From positions 2,601,501 to 2,665,500 of the forward strand of contig NZ_CP016294.1 of the NCBI RefSeq assembly GCF_001704155.1: a DNA stretch of 64,000 nt, read 5' to 3'. Origin of the DNA: Stenotrophomonas rhizophila. GTDB lineage: Bacteria; Pseudomonadota; Gammaproteobacteria; Xanthomonadales; Xanthomonadaceae. A program made the position numbers and the translations under genes. Of this stretch, positions 54,427-64,000 are shown piece after piece (position 1 is the stretch's first letter; each line of letters begins with the position of its first letter). The notes beneath the pieces are model-generated. The model made no database searches. It worked only from the letters and a program-made list of their open reading frames with translations, and was not told where the DNA came from.

Positions 54427-54670
54427 GGCGACTGTTGGTCGGCTGTTTCTGCCCCTGCGGTAGAGCCGACTGTTAGTCGGCTGCTGTTGCCCCTGCGGTA
54501 GAGCCGACTGTTAGTCGGCTGCTTTTGCCCCTGCGGTAGAGCCGACTGTTAGTCGGCTGCTTTTGCTTTTGGAGGTTGATGTGGTGGTCGGGTGTTTTTT
54601 TTGTTTCGCGAAGAGCAGCCGACTAACAGTCGGCTCTACCGTCGGCTCTACCGTCGGTTCTACCGTCGGC
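54427..54670. repeat. GTAG REP array, left side of the RAYT gene
   Basis: Three full plus-strand units start at 54460, 54498 and 54536, exactly 38 bases apart: GTAG, stem AGCCGACT-gtt-AGTCGGCT, then a spacer GCTTTTGCCCCTGCG or its one-to-two-base variant. A degenerate unit lies at about 54429-54443. An inverted full unit is at 54617-54639, followed by partial copies of its CGGCTCTACCGT end up to about 54670. No gene lies in this 294-base gap. Confidence 0.92.
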
Positions 54671-54684
54671 TTTGCTCCTTCCCT

Positions 54685-55134
54685 CTACAGCTCCCATCTG
54701 CACCATGCGTGTGGATAGTCGCCTATCCGTTCCGCAAGCTTCGCACGTACTGGATTGGCAAGAATGTACATCGTCTGTTCGCGCAGTGATTCGTCGCTCC
54801 GGATCGCATGGTCGTAATAGCCCGGCTGCCAGACGGCGCCGCTACGCTTCCGACATCGATTCATCAGGTAGCTGCTGCGCGCCTTGAATCGCTGCACGCA
54901 ATAGCCCAGCGTGTGGGTCCGCAACTGCGCCAGCCAGTGGATGTGGTCAGGCATGATGACCCATGCCAGTGAGGCGGTGAAGCCTTCTTCGTCCATCGCG
55001 CGAAGGGTTCGGCTGACGATCTGAACACAGCGCTCGTCGTCGAAGCTGCGTTGCCGATGCTGGCAGACCATGGTGAGCGCGTAGACGTTGCCGATGTGGG
55101 ACCAGCGGCCATAGTGGAGTTTTGGGCTGCTCAT
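54685..55134 (-). CDS. RAYT: REP-associated tyrosine transposase
   Basis: Single-strand DNA transposase of the Y1 HUH superfamily (IS200/IS605-related), thought to process and spread REP palindromes. It has 149 residues from ATG 55134 (MSSPKLHYGRWSHIGNVYAL). The HUH motif is in VIMPDHIHWLAQL; the region RFKARSSYLMNRCRKRSGAV precedes WQPGYYDHAIRSDESLREQT with the candidate catalytic tyrosine (GYY). The ending NPVRAKLAERIGDYPHAWCR is typical. Flanked on both sides by the GTAG palindromes, so target and enzyme are together. Confidence 0.95.
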   Translation of the reverse strand: MSSPKLHYGRWSHIGNVYALTMVCQHRQRSFDDERCVQIVSRTLRAMDEEGFTASLAWVIMPDHIHWLAQLRTHTLGYCVQRFKARSSYLMNRCRKRSGAVWQPGYYDHAIRSDESLREQTMYILANPVRAKLAERIGDYPHAWCRWEL

Positions 55135-55201
55135 GCGCTCAGAATGCCCTGCGCTTGTTGGCAGTGGCATCGGGGTTGTTCCCGGTTTTTCACGGTGGAG
55201 C

Positions 55202-55302
55202 AGCCGACTGACAGTCGGCTCTACCCTAGCCCGGGTCGGGCGGCCGACTAACAGTCGGCTCTACCGCAGGGGCAAAAGCAGCCGACTAACAGTCGGCTCT
55301 AC
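55202..55302 (-). repeat. GTAG REP array, right side of the RAYT gene
   Basis: Three minus-strand units lie at 55202-55224, 55242-55264 and 55280-55302. The last two are 38 bases apart with the spacer CGCAGGGGCAAAAGC, the exact inverse of the left array's spacer. The TAG of the last unit (55299-55301) is the stop codon of the PQQ dehydrogenase gene. Confidence 0.92.
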
Positions 55303-57848
55303 CGCGGGCTCTGACCGTTCTTGCTCGCCTTCGGCAGCGCGTATGCCATCACGTAATCGCCGGCCGGGGTTTCCATGAAATGGTGGCCGCCGGCCATGAT
55401 CACCACGTACTGGCGGCCGTCGTATTCGTAGACCATGGGGTTGGCCTGGCCACCGGCGGGGAGCTTGGCGTGCCACAGTTCCTTGCCGGTCTTCAGGTCG
55501 ATGGCGCGCAGCAGGTCGTCGGTGGCGGCGGCGATGAAGATCAGGCCGCTGGCGGTGAGCGCCGCGCCGCCGTTGTTCGGGGTGCCGATCTCGATCGGCA
55601 GGCCGGAGCGGATGCCGAACGGGCCGTTGCCGCGCGCGCTGCCGAACGGACGGTCCCAGAGCAGCTGGCCCGTGCGCAGGTCGATGGCTCGGATGCCCCC
55701 ATACGGCGGCTGCTTGCACAGCAGTCTGGTGAACGGCAGGCGCCAGCCTGCGTTGACGTCGATGGCATAGGGGGTGCCAGTCTGCGGGTCCCCTGCCCCT
55801 TCGGCGCCGCCGCGGTCGGCACGCACCTGCTCACGTGGCACCCAGCCCTTGCGGTCCGCTTCGGCGCGCGGCACCAGCCGGTTGTAGTTGGGCATATCGT
55901 GGTAGTTGGCCACGATCACGCCATGGCGCGGATCCACCGCGACGCTGCCCCAGTCCGAACCGCCGTTGTAACCCGGGTATTCGATGGAATGGCGGTCTGC
56001 AGTGGGCGGCGTATAGAAGCCCTGGTAACTGGCATTGCGGAACTGGATGCGGCACACCAGCTGGTCAATCGGCGTGATGCCCCACATGTCGCGCTCGGTC
56101 AGGTCGGGCTTGCGCAGCGTGTGGTACAGCGAAAACCGCTGGGTCGGCGCGCGTTGTTCGGGCTCAACTCCGCCGCCGGGCACCGCGCGCTCTTCCGCCG
56201 GCGTCAGCAGTTCACCGGTGCGCCGGTCCAGCACGTACAGGTCGCCCTGTTTGGTCGGCAGCAGGATCGCCGGCACCTTGCCGGCGGCGGTCGGGTAATC
56301 GATCAGCGTGGCCTGTGAGCCGAGGTCGTAATCCCAGACATCCTTGCGCACGGCCTGGAAGTTCCACACCGGTTTGCCGGTGGCCACATCCAGCGCCACC
56401 AGCGAGGTCGCATAGCGGTTCTGGTTTTCAGTGCGCGAACCGCTCCAGTAGTCGCCCGCCGAATTGCCCATCGGCAGGTACACCAGCCCCAGCTGCTCAT
56501 CGCCGGTCGCGGTGGTCCACATGTTGGGGGTGCCGCGCGTATAGGTCTGGCCCTGCGGTGGCAATCCGCTGCGGTCGGGTGCATCCATGTCCCATGCCCA
56601 GCGCAGCTTGCCGGTCTGTGCGTCGTAGGCCTGGATGACCCCGGACGGGGCATCGCGGCGCTGTCCGTCCAGCACCTGGTGGCCGGTGACGATCACCCCG
56701 CGCACGATCGCCGGCGGCGAGGTAATGGAGACATAGCCCGGTGGCACCTCGCCCATGCCCAAGGTGATGTCGACCTGGCCATTGTTGCCGAAGCCCGGGC
56801 ACGGCCGGCCGGTGGCGGCGTCGACGGCGATCAGGCGCCCATCCAGCGTGCCTTCGATGATGCGTGCCGCGCACAGCGCGCGGTTGCCCGCGGCGAGCGG
56901 CCGGTTGCCCATGCTGGGCGGTGGTTCGGGCAGCGCCAGGTCGGCGGCGACGTCGGCCAGCACCGGATCCACCTGCGGCACGCCGGGCACTTCGTAGTAG
57001 GCCACCCCGCGACATGCGGCCGTGTAGGGAATGGATGCGTCTTTCACCTTGGGATTGAAGCGCCAGCGCTCCTTGCCGGTGGCCGCGTCGAGCGCGATGA
57101 GCTGGTTGCGCGCGGTGCACAGGTACAGGCTGTCGCCCACCTTGAGCGGGGTGGTCTCGGCGCCCCAGCGCTTCTTCGGCAGGTCGCCGGTGCGGAACTG
57201 CCAGGCCAGCTCAAGGTCGCCGACGTTGGCCGGCGTGATCTGCTGCAGCGGTGAATAGCGCGTGCCCGCGTTGCTGCGGCCCCAGGCGGTCCAGTCGCCC
57301 GGTGCGGGCTGGTCGGCCGGTTGCGGGCTGGCCTCGCGGGTCGGGGCGAGTCCGGTACCGGCGGCATCGACCGGGAACGCCTGCGCACCGGCCACTGCGC
57401 CGTGCGGGACGAAGGCCAGGGTGAATGCCACCGCGAACACCAGTCCCAGCACCCCGGCCAAGGTGCGGGAGATGCGCCGCGGCACCGGCGTGCGCAGGGT
57501 CGGCAGCAGCAGCGCAAGCAGGAAGCCCAGCGCGGTGATCACGCCCAGGCGCGGCACCCAACGCCAGTAGTCACTGCCCGATTCCCACCATGTCCACAGC
57601 AGCGTACCGACGAACACCAGGAGGTAGGCCCATGCGCCGGCGCGGCGATTACCCCACAGGAGCACGCCTGCGGCAAGCAGTCCTGCCCCGGCCAGGACGT
57701 AGTACCAGGACCCGCCCAGTTGCGCGAGCCAAGCGCCCAGGCCGCCCAGTACAAGTCCGAGGAGCAGCAGGACCAGCGCGAGCACGGTGATCAGGGGGTG
57801 GCGCGGCGGCAGCACCACGGGCGGCTCTGAGGTCGGCACAGCGGACAT
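55299..57848 (-). CDS. gcd: Membrane-bound PQQ-dependent glucose/quinate/shikimate-type dehydrogenase
   Basis: Periplasmic oxidation of aldoses (glucose to gluconolactone) or quinate, passing electrons to ubiquinone. It has 849 residues from ATG 57848 with GGGGAG upstream; an in-frame ATG at 57989 is rejected. Five membrane helices fill about residues 18-145. The PQQ propeller follows: DWTAWGRSNAGTRYSPLQQI, ELAWQFRTGDLPKKRWGAET, WTTATGDEQLGLVYLPMGNS, GYNGGSDWGSVAVDPRHGVI and GGQANPMVYEYDGRQYVVIM. Whether glucose or quinate is the substrate cannot be decided here. No PQQ biosynthesis gene is in the window. The TAG stop lies in a GTAG unit. Confidence 0.88.
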   Translation of the reverse strand: MSAVPTSEPPVVLPPRHPLITVLALVLLLLGLVLGGLGAWLAQLGGSWYYVLAGAGLLAAGVLLWGNRRAGAWAYLLVFVGTLLWTWWESGSDYWRWVPRLGVITALGFLLALLLPTLRTPVPRRISRTLAGVLGLVFAVAFTLAFVPHGAVAGAQAFPVDAAGTGLAPTREASPQPADQPAPGDWTAWGRSNAGTRYSPLQQITPANVGDLELAWQFRTGDLPKKRWGAETTPLKVGDSLYLCTARNQLIALDAATGKERWRFNPKVKDASIPYTAACRGVAYYEVPGVPQVDPVLADVAADLALPEPPPSMGNRPLAAGNRALCAARIIEGTLDGRLIAVDAATGRPCPGFGNNGQVDITLGMGEVPPGYVSITSPPAIVRGVIVTGHQVLDGQRRDAPSGVIQAYDAQTGKLRWAWDMDAPDRSGLPPQGQTYTRGTPNMWTTATGDEQLGLVYLPMGNSAGDYWSGSRTENQNRYATSLVALDVATGKPVWNFQAVRKDVWDYDLGSQATLIDYPTAAGKVPAILLPTKQGDLYVLDRRTGELLTPAEERAVPGGGVEPEQRAPTQRFSLYHTLRKPDLTERDMWGITPIDQLVCRIQFRNASYQGFYTPPTADRHSIEYPGYNGGSDWGSVAVDPRHGVIVANYHDMPNYNRLVPRAEADRKGWVPREQVRADRGGAEGAGDPQTGTPYAIDVNAGWRLPFTRLLCKQPPYGGIRAIDLRTGQLLWDRPFGSARGNGPFGIRSGLPIEIGTPNNGGAALTASGLIFIAAATDDLLRAIDLKTGKELWHAKLPAGGQANPMVYEYDGRQYVVIMAGGHHFMETPAGDYVMAYALPKASKNGQSPR

Positions 57849-57980
57849 CGGTGTTCTCCCCGGTACGGCGGAACCCTGGATGCTGCCGGCCTCCCCTGCT
57901 GGCCGGTTTTTTTGAAGCTTATGCCTGTTCGGGTGTGAATGGGGTGGGATTTTCTTCGGGCTTCCGGATGGGCGGCCTGG

Positions 57981-58002
57981 GCCGGCCAACGGCCGGCGCT
58001 AC
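57981..58002 (-). repeat. GTAG palindrome (SMAG/REP-like)
   Basis: Minus-strand GTAG, then GCCGGCC-gtt-GGCCGGC. It lies in the 243-base gap between gyrA and the dehydrogenase gene, otherwise without features except the gyrA terminator and the dehydrogenase promoter region. Confidence 0.75.
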
Positions 58003-58040
58003 CGGACATTGAGCGCGCCGGAGGGCTCCAGGTGCCGGAA

Positions 58041-58072
58041 ACGAAGAACGCCGGCGTTGGCCGGCGTTCTCC
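58041..58072 (-). terminator. Terminator of gyrA
   Basis: The stem GAACGCCGGC-gttg-GCCGGCGTTC (58046-58069) lies 20 bases after the gyrA stop codon; read on the minus strand it is followed by TTCGTTTCC. Confidence 0.75.
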
Positions 58073-58091
58073 GTAGTGCGTTGCGGGTGGA

Positions 58092-60806
<2,715 letters not shown>

Positions 60807-61019
60807 TCGGGTTCCGTTGTCTGGTAGCGGTCCAGTCCGTCGCGCCGGCCCTTGCGGGGCGGCGGCGTCGGAATCTCGATTAACTGACGGAGTCTACCAC
60901 AACGGGGCCCTTTCCGCCGCCGTTTACGGTGTTTTTACCTGCAGGAATCAGGGACTTAGGTGCGGCTTCGGGACAATTGCGCAAGACCGCCGATGTGAGG
61001 GCCGATCGGCACCGCCCGG

Positions 61020-61090
61020 GCCGACCAACGGTCGGCGCTACTGCAACCCCACGGCCACGTCATCCCGGTAGCGCCGGCCGTTGGCCGGCC
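61020..61090. repeat. Inverted pair of GTAG palindromes
   Basis: A minus-strand unit (61020-61041, GCCGACC-aac-GGTCGGC then GCTAC) faces a plus-strand unit (61068-61090, GTAG, GCCGGCC-gtt-GGCCGGC) across 26 bases. It fills the downstream part of the 289-base gap between mtnA and gyrA, just after the mtnA stop codon, and could act as a 3' end or terminator. Confidence 0.8.
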
Positions 61091-61095
61091 CACGG

Positions 61096-62157
61096 TCAAC
61101 CGAACGCAGCCTGCATGTTGGCCACGGTGGGATTCAGGATCACGCCCTTCTCGGTCACGATGGCGTCGATCAGCTCGCCCGGGGTGACGTCGAACACCGG
61201 ATTCCAGGCGGCAATGCCTTCGGCCACGGTGCGGGTACCCCCCACGCCATACAGCTCGCCCGGGTCGCGCTGCTCGATCTCGATCTGCGCACCGTCGGCG
61301 GTGTCCATGTCCACCGTGGACGACGGCGCCACCACCATGAACTTCACCCCGTGGTGGCGGGCGGCGATGGCCAGCTGGTAGGTGCCGATCTTGTTGGCGG
61401 TGTCGCCGTTGGCACAGATGCGGTCGGCGCCGACGATCACCCACTGTACCGCCCCGGTCTTCATCAGGTGCGAAGCGGCCGAATCGGCGATGAGCGTGGC
61501 GTCGATGCCGTCCTGCTGCAGCTCCCACACGGTCAGGCGCGCGCCCTGCAGCCACGGCCGGGTTTCGCCGGCAAACACCTTGGCGATGCGGTGCTGGGCC
61601 ATGCCCGCGCGGATCACCCCCAGCGCGGTCCCGAAGCCGGCCGTGGCCAGCGAACCGGTGTTGCAGTGGGTCAGCACGCCGCTGCCGGCATCGATCAGGC
61701 CGGCGCCCAGCGCGCCCATGTGGCGGTTGGCGGCCAGGTCTTCGTCGGCGATGGCCTGCGCTTCGCGGGCCAGCACCTGCGCCCAGTCAGCACCGGCGGG
61801 CGCCACGGCGCGGCGCATGCGTGCCAGCGCCCAGGCCAGGTTGACGGCGGTCGGGCGTGACGCGTTCAGGCGTTGCAGCGCCGGTTCCAGCTTGGCCAGC
61901 GCCTGCGCCCCATCATCGGCCTGCACCTGCTGCGCGGCCAGCACCACGCCCCAGGCCGCGGCGATGCCGATGGCCGGCGCGCCGCGCACGGTCAGCGCAT
62001 GGATGGCCTCGGCCACCGCGTCGCTGTCACGGCATTCCACATGCTCCACCACGAACGGCAGCTTGCGCTGGTCGAGCAGCTGCAGGGAATCACCGGTCCA
62101 CAGGATCGGACGGATGTGGTCGTAGCGGGCGTAATCGATGTCGGGGGATGCGTTCAT
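61096..62157 (-). CDS. mtnA: S-methyl-5-thioribose-1-phosphate isomerase
   Basis: Methionine salvage: converts methylthioribose 1-phosphate to methylthioribulose 1-phosphate. It has 353 residues. [20 protein letters not shown] near residue 50, [20 protein letters not shown] with the catalytic Cys, and [20 protein letters not shown] with the catalytic Asp match the eIF2B-like aldose isomerase family. Start at ATG 62157 ([20 protein letters not shown]); the longer open frame upstream is a shadow of the next gene. No other mtn gene is adjacent. Confidence 0.97.
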   Translation of the reverse strand: MNASPDIDYARYDHIRPILWTGDSLQLLDQRKLPFVVEHVECRDSDAVAEAIHALTVRGAPAIGIAAAWGVVLAAQQVQADDGAQALAKLEPALQRLNASRPTAVNLAWALARMRRAVAPAGADWAQVLAREAQAIADEDLAANRHMGALGAGLIDAGSGVLTHCNTGSLATAGFGTALGVIRAGMAQHRIAKVFAGETRPWLQGARLTVWELQQDGIDATLIADSAASHLMKTGAVQWVIVGADRICANGDTANKIGTYQLAIAARHHGVKFMVVAPSSTVDMDTADGAQIEIEQRDPGELYGVGGTRTVAEGIAAWNPVFDVTPGELIDAIVTEKGVILNPTVANMQAAFG

Positions 62158-62177
62158 CCCGTCATTGTAACGGGCGC

Positions 62178-62927
62178 TCAATTCACATGGAATTCGGCGC
62201 GGCAGCCGTTGTCCACCCATACCCCGCGGGCATCCCAGCCCCAGTCGCGGCCTTCCTCGCAGGGGCTGCCGGACAGCTGCTTGACCAGCGTGGCGCTCTT
62301 GCTGATGCCCGCCCCGCAGAACCGGCGCTGGCGCGACTTGGATTCGCAGACCAGCGGGCGCGGCACATCGAGGAACCCACTGCCATCGGCCGCGCCCACC
62401 TCGAAGTCGCCCTGGCAGCCTCGGGTAACCCACACCTCGTTGCGCTTGACGCCCCAGCTGTGCCCTTCCCGACACGGCATCGCCGACAACTGGCGCAGCA
62501 GCCGCACCGGCGCGCCCTGCAGGATCACCGGGCAGCTCTGCGGGCGGCCATTGGATTCGCAGCGCAACACCCGGCGCACCTTGCGTTCGCCACCGGTGCT
62601 GCCGGGAGCGCCACGGCTGCGGAACTCAGCCCGGCAGCCGAGCGTGACCCACACCCCGGTGCGATCGGTGCCCCATTCCGAGCCGCGCACACAGCTGTTG
62701 TCGGACAGTTGGCGGACCAGGTCGACGCCGTTGGCGACCGGCATGTCGCAATGCACCCATTCCATGTCGCGCGATTGGCAGCGCACCACCTGCCCGGCAT
62801 AGCCGGTTTCGGCCCACGCGGACAGCGGCAGGCAGGAGGCGAACAGCACCAGCCCCAACGCCGGCAGGCGCCACATCAGGGCGGACGGCGTTGGTGCAGC
62901 AGCTTCCACCCGTTTCATCAACTCCAT
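62178..62927 (-). CDS. Secreted DUF3011 repeat protein
   Basis: It has 249 residues from ATG 62927; ATG 62918 is also possible. A signal peptide ends PLSAWA. The mature part is three tandem DUF3011 units of about 60 residues, each with CxSxxxxWxxC-like spacing, an LxRQLS or LVKQLS block, CxxGxxWG and VWVxxGCxxxF (for example [36 protein letters not shown]). The paired cysteines suggest disulfides in the periplasm or outside. The family is common in Xanthomonadaceae; its function is unknown. Confidence 0.85.
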   Translation of the reverse strand: MELMKRVEAAAPTPSALMWRLPALGLVLFASCLPLSAWAETGYAGQVVRCQSRDMEWVHCDMPVANGVDLVRQLSDNSCVRGSEWGTDRTGVWVTLGCRAEFRSRGAPGSTGGERKVRRVLRCESNGRPQSCPVILQGAPVRLLRQLSAMPCREGHSWGVKRNEVWVTRGCQGDFEVGAADGSGFLDVPRPLVCESKSRQRRFCGAGISKSATLVKQLSGSPCEEGRDWGWDARGVWVDNGCRAEFHVN

Positions 62928-63032
62928 ACACGCCGCCACTGAACGATTACGTCGCCACCATCCGACATCGGGTGTGATAAGAGCATCATCACGCAACCCG
63001 CGCAAGACACTTTCATGGAGACTTCACTACGT

Positions 63033-64000
63033 TCAGGCGTGGGCGAAATCGAATGCCAGCACATCGGCAATCCGGCCGGTACGGTTCATCGCCATCAACA
63101 GGCGGTCCACGCCTACCGCCACGCCTGCGCAATCCGGCAGCGCGGGCAGTGCGTCAAGCAGGCGCTCGTCCAGCGGCGGCAGCACGCTGCCGCGCGCCTG
63201 CCGCACCGCGTGGTCGCGCACGAAGCGGGCGCGTTGTTCGTCGGCATCGTTGAGCTCGTGGTAGCCGTTGGCCAGCTCGACCGCGCCCAGGTACAACTCG
63301 AAACGTTCGGCCAGCGGCGGCATGCCCGGCCGCACCCGCGACAATGCGGCCTGACTGGCCGGCCAGTCATGCACCACCGTCATCTGGCCATCACCGAGAT
63401 GCGGCTGGATGCAGTGGGTCATCAGCAGGTCCAGCCAGTCGTCGCGGGTCAGCCCGTCGGCATCGATGCGAACCCTGGCCAGCGGCGCCTGCAGCTGCTC
63501 AAGGCTGGCCTCGAACGGATCCAGCCCCACGTGCGCCTGGTACAGACTGCGATAGTCGAGCACCTGCAGTGTCGCGTCGCGTCCGACCAGCGCCAGTGCC
63601 GCGCGCACCAGCGCCACGGTTTCATCGATCAAGCGGTGATGATCCCAGCCGACCCGGTACCACTCGAGCATGGTGAACTCGGGATTGTGGCGCCCCCCCG
63701 CTTCGCCGTTGCGGAATACCCGGCCCAGCTCGTAGCAGTCGCCCACGCCCGCGGCGAGCAGCCGCTTGAGCGGGTACTCCGGCGAGGTGCGCAGCCAACG
63801 CTGGGCGCTGCCTGCATCGACGTGGCCACTGAAACGCGTGTGGAAACTGTCGATGTTGGGTTCGGTGTTGCCGGCCTCCGAGAGGATCGGCGTTTCCACT
63901 TCCAGCACGTCGCGTTCGGCAAAGAAGGCGCGGATCAGCGCGTTCAACGCCGCACGCTGGCGCAACGCGGCGATCACGCCCGCGCGTCCCGCAGGCGGCT
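63033..64000 (-). CDS. epmA: Elongation factor P lysine lysyltransferase EpmA (5' end cut by window edge)
   Basis: Attaches beta-lysine to elongation factor P, easing ribosome stalling at proline runs. It is a class II lysyl-tRNA-synthetase-like protein without the anticodon domain. Visible motifs are VLEVETPILSEAGNTEPNID, RWLRTSPEYPLKRLLAAGVG, LGRVFRNGEAGGRHNPEFTM and GVAVGVDRLLMAMN. A GTG at 63977 could start it, but the frame stays open to the right edge (PPAGRAG) and homologues carry about 10-15 more residues, so the true start is probably just outside. The 3' end is complete. Confidence 0.93.
   Translation of the reverse strand, partial: PPAGRAGVIAALRQRAALNALIRAFFAERDVLEVETPILSEAGNTEPNIDSFHTRFSGHVDAGSAQRWLRTSPEYPLKRLLAAGVGDCYELGRVFRNGEAGGRHNPEFTMLEWYRVGWDHHRLIDETVALVRAALALVGRDATLQVLDYRSLYQAHVGLDPFEASLEQLQAPLARVRIDADGLTRDDWLDLLMTHCIQPHLGDGQMTVVHDWPASQAALSRVRPGMPPLAERFELYLGAVELANGYHELNDADEQRARFVRDHAVRQARGSVLPPLDERLLDALPALPDCAGVAVGVDRLLMAMNRTGRIADVLAFDFAHA

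Noticed and set aside
54460..55302. CRISPR-like regularly spaced repeats
   Set aside because: The 23-base units are palindromic with GTAG at one end, the 15-base spacers are nearly identical rather than unique, and a RAYT gene, not cas genes, is adjacent.

Overview
The window is high-GC, densely coding gammaproteobacterial chromosome and reads as Xanthomonadaceae, most likely Stenotrophomonas. The evidence is a Xanthomonas-type VirB/VirD4 type IV secretion locus with an enlarged VirB7, a serC-pheA-aroA cluster, GyrA with glutamine at position 83 (the natural residue in Stenotrophomonas maltophilia), and many short palindromes that begin with GTAG, like the SMAG REP elements of that genus. No prophage, complete IS element or CRISPR array is visible.

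Layout. 1-10.5 kb (minus strand): a type IV secretion locus read as small ORF-virD4, then virB7-B8-B9-B10-B11-B1-B2-B3-B4, with virB4 cut by the window edge; virB5 and virB6 must lie outside. This order is that of the interbacterial-killing X-T4SS. 10.6-17.2 kb: an M15 peptidase, an MFS exporter, helicase IV with an added zinc finger, a thioredoxin-reductase-like flavoprotein, a CsbD stress protein and a small membrane protein. 17.2-18.2 kb: two orphan genes next to the 3' end of tRNA-Ser(UGA). 18.3-26.7 kb: LysR regulator/azoreductase pair, serS, two TonB-family proteins, and the serine/aromatic cluster serC-pheA-aroA. 26.8-29.8 kb: an FHA protein, two polyhydroxyalkanoate-granule genes and a membrane-anchored Mrr-like nuclease-fold protein. 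29.8-37.3 kb: a complete histidine-utilisation locus, hutFC divergent from hutIHGU, with a HutC-type operator between them. 37.4-41.0 kb: a palindromic element, a TonB-dependent receptor, an EF-hand protein and a MarC protein.

41.1-47.5 kb is the most unusual part. A 183-bp piece containing the 3' end of a GH92 mannosidase gene is present twice, once at the end of the intact gene and once as a broken relic beside a GDSL hydrolase gene. Between the copies lie a lower-GC gene of the sporadically distributed TIGR04141/DUF6119 type, a VOC protein gene, and the 5' end of a decayed gene with a LacI-type palindrome. 47.6-54.4 kb: a type Vd patatin autotransporter, a secreted S9 peptidase, small proteins, and a HipA-like kinase overlapping a DUF3037 gene.

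54.4-55.3 kb is a REPtron: a RAYT transposase gene flanked on both sides by arrays of the GTAG palindrome it presumably mobilises. 55.3-64 kb: PQQ-dependent sugar dehydrogenase, gyrA, mtnA, a DUF3011 repeat protein and epmA, which is cut by the right edge. In three genes (helD, the S9 peptidase and the PQQ dehydrogenase) the TAG stop codon is the TAG of a GTAG palindrome.
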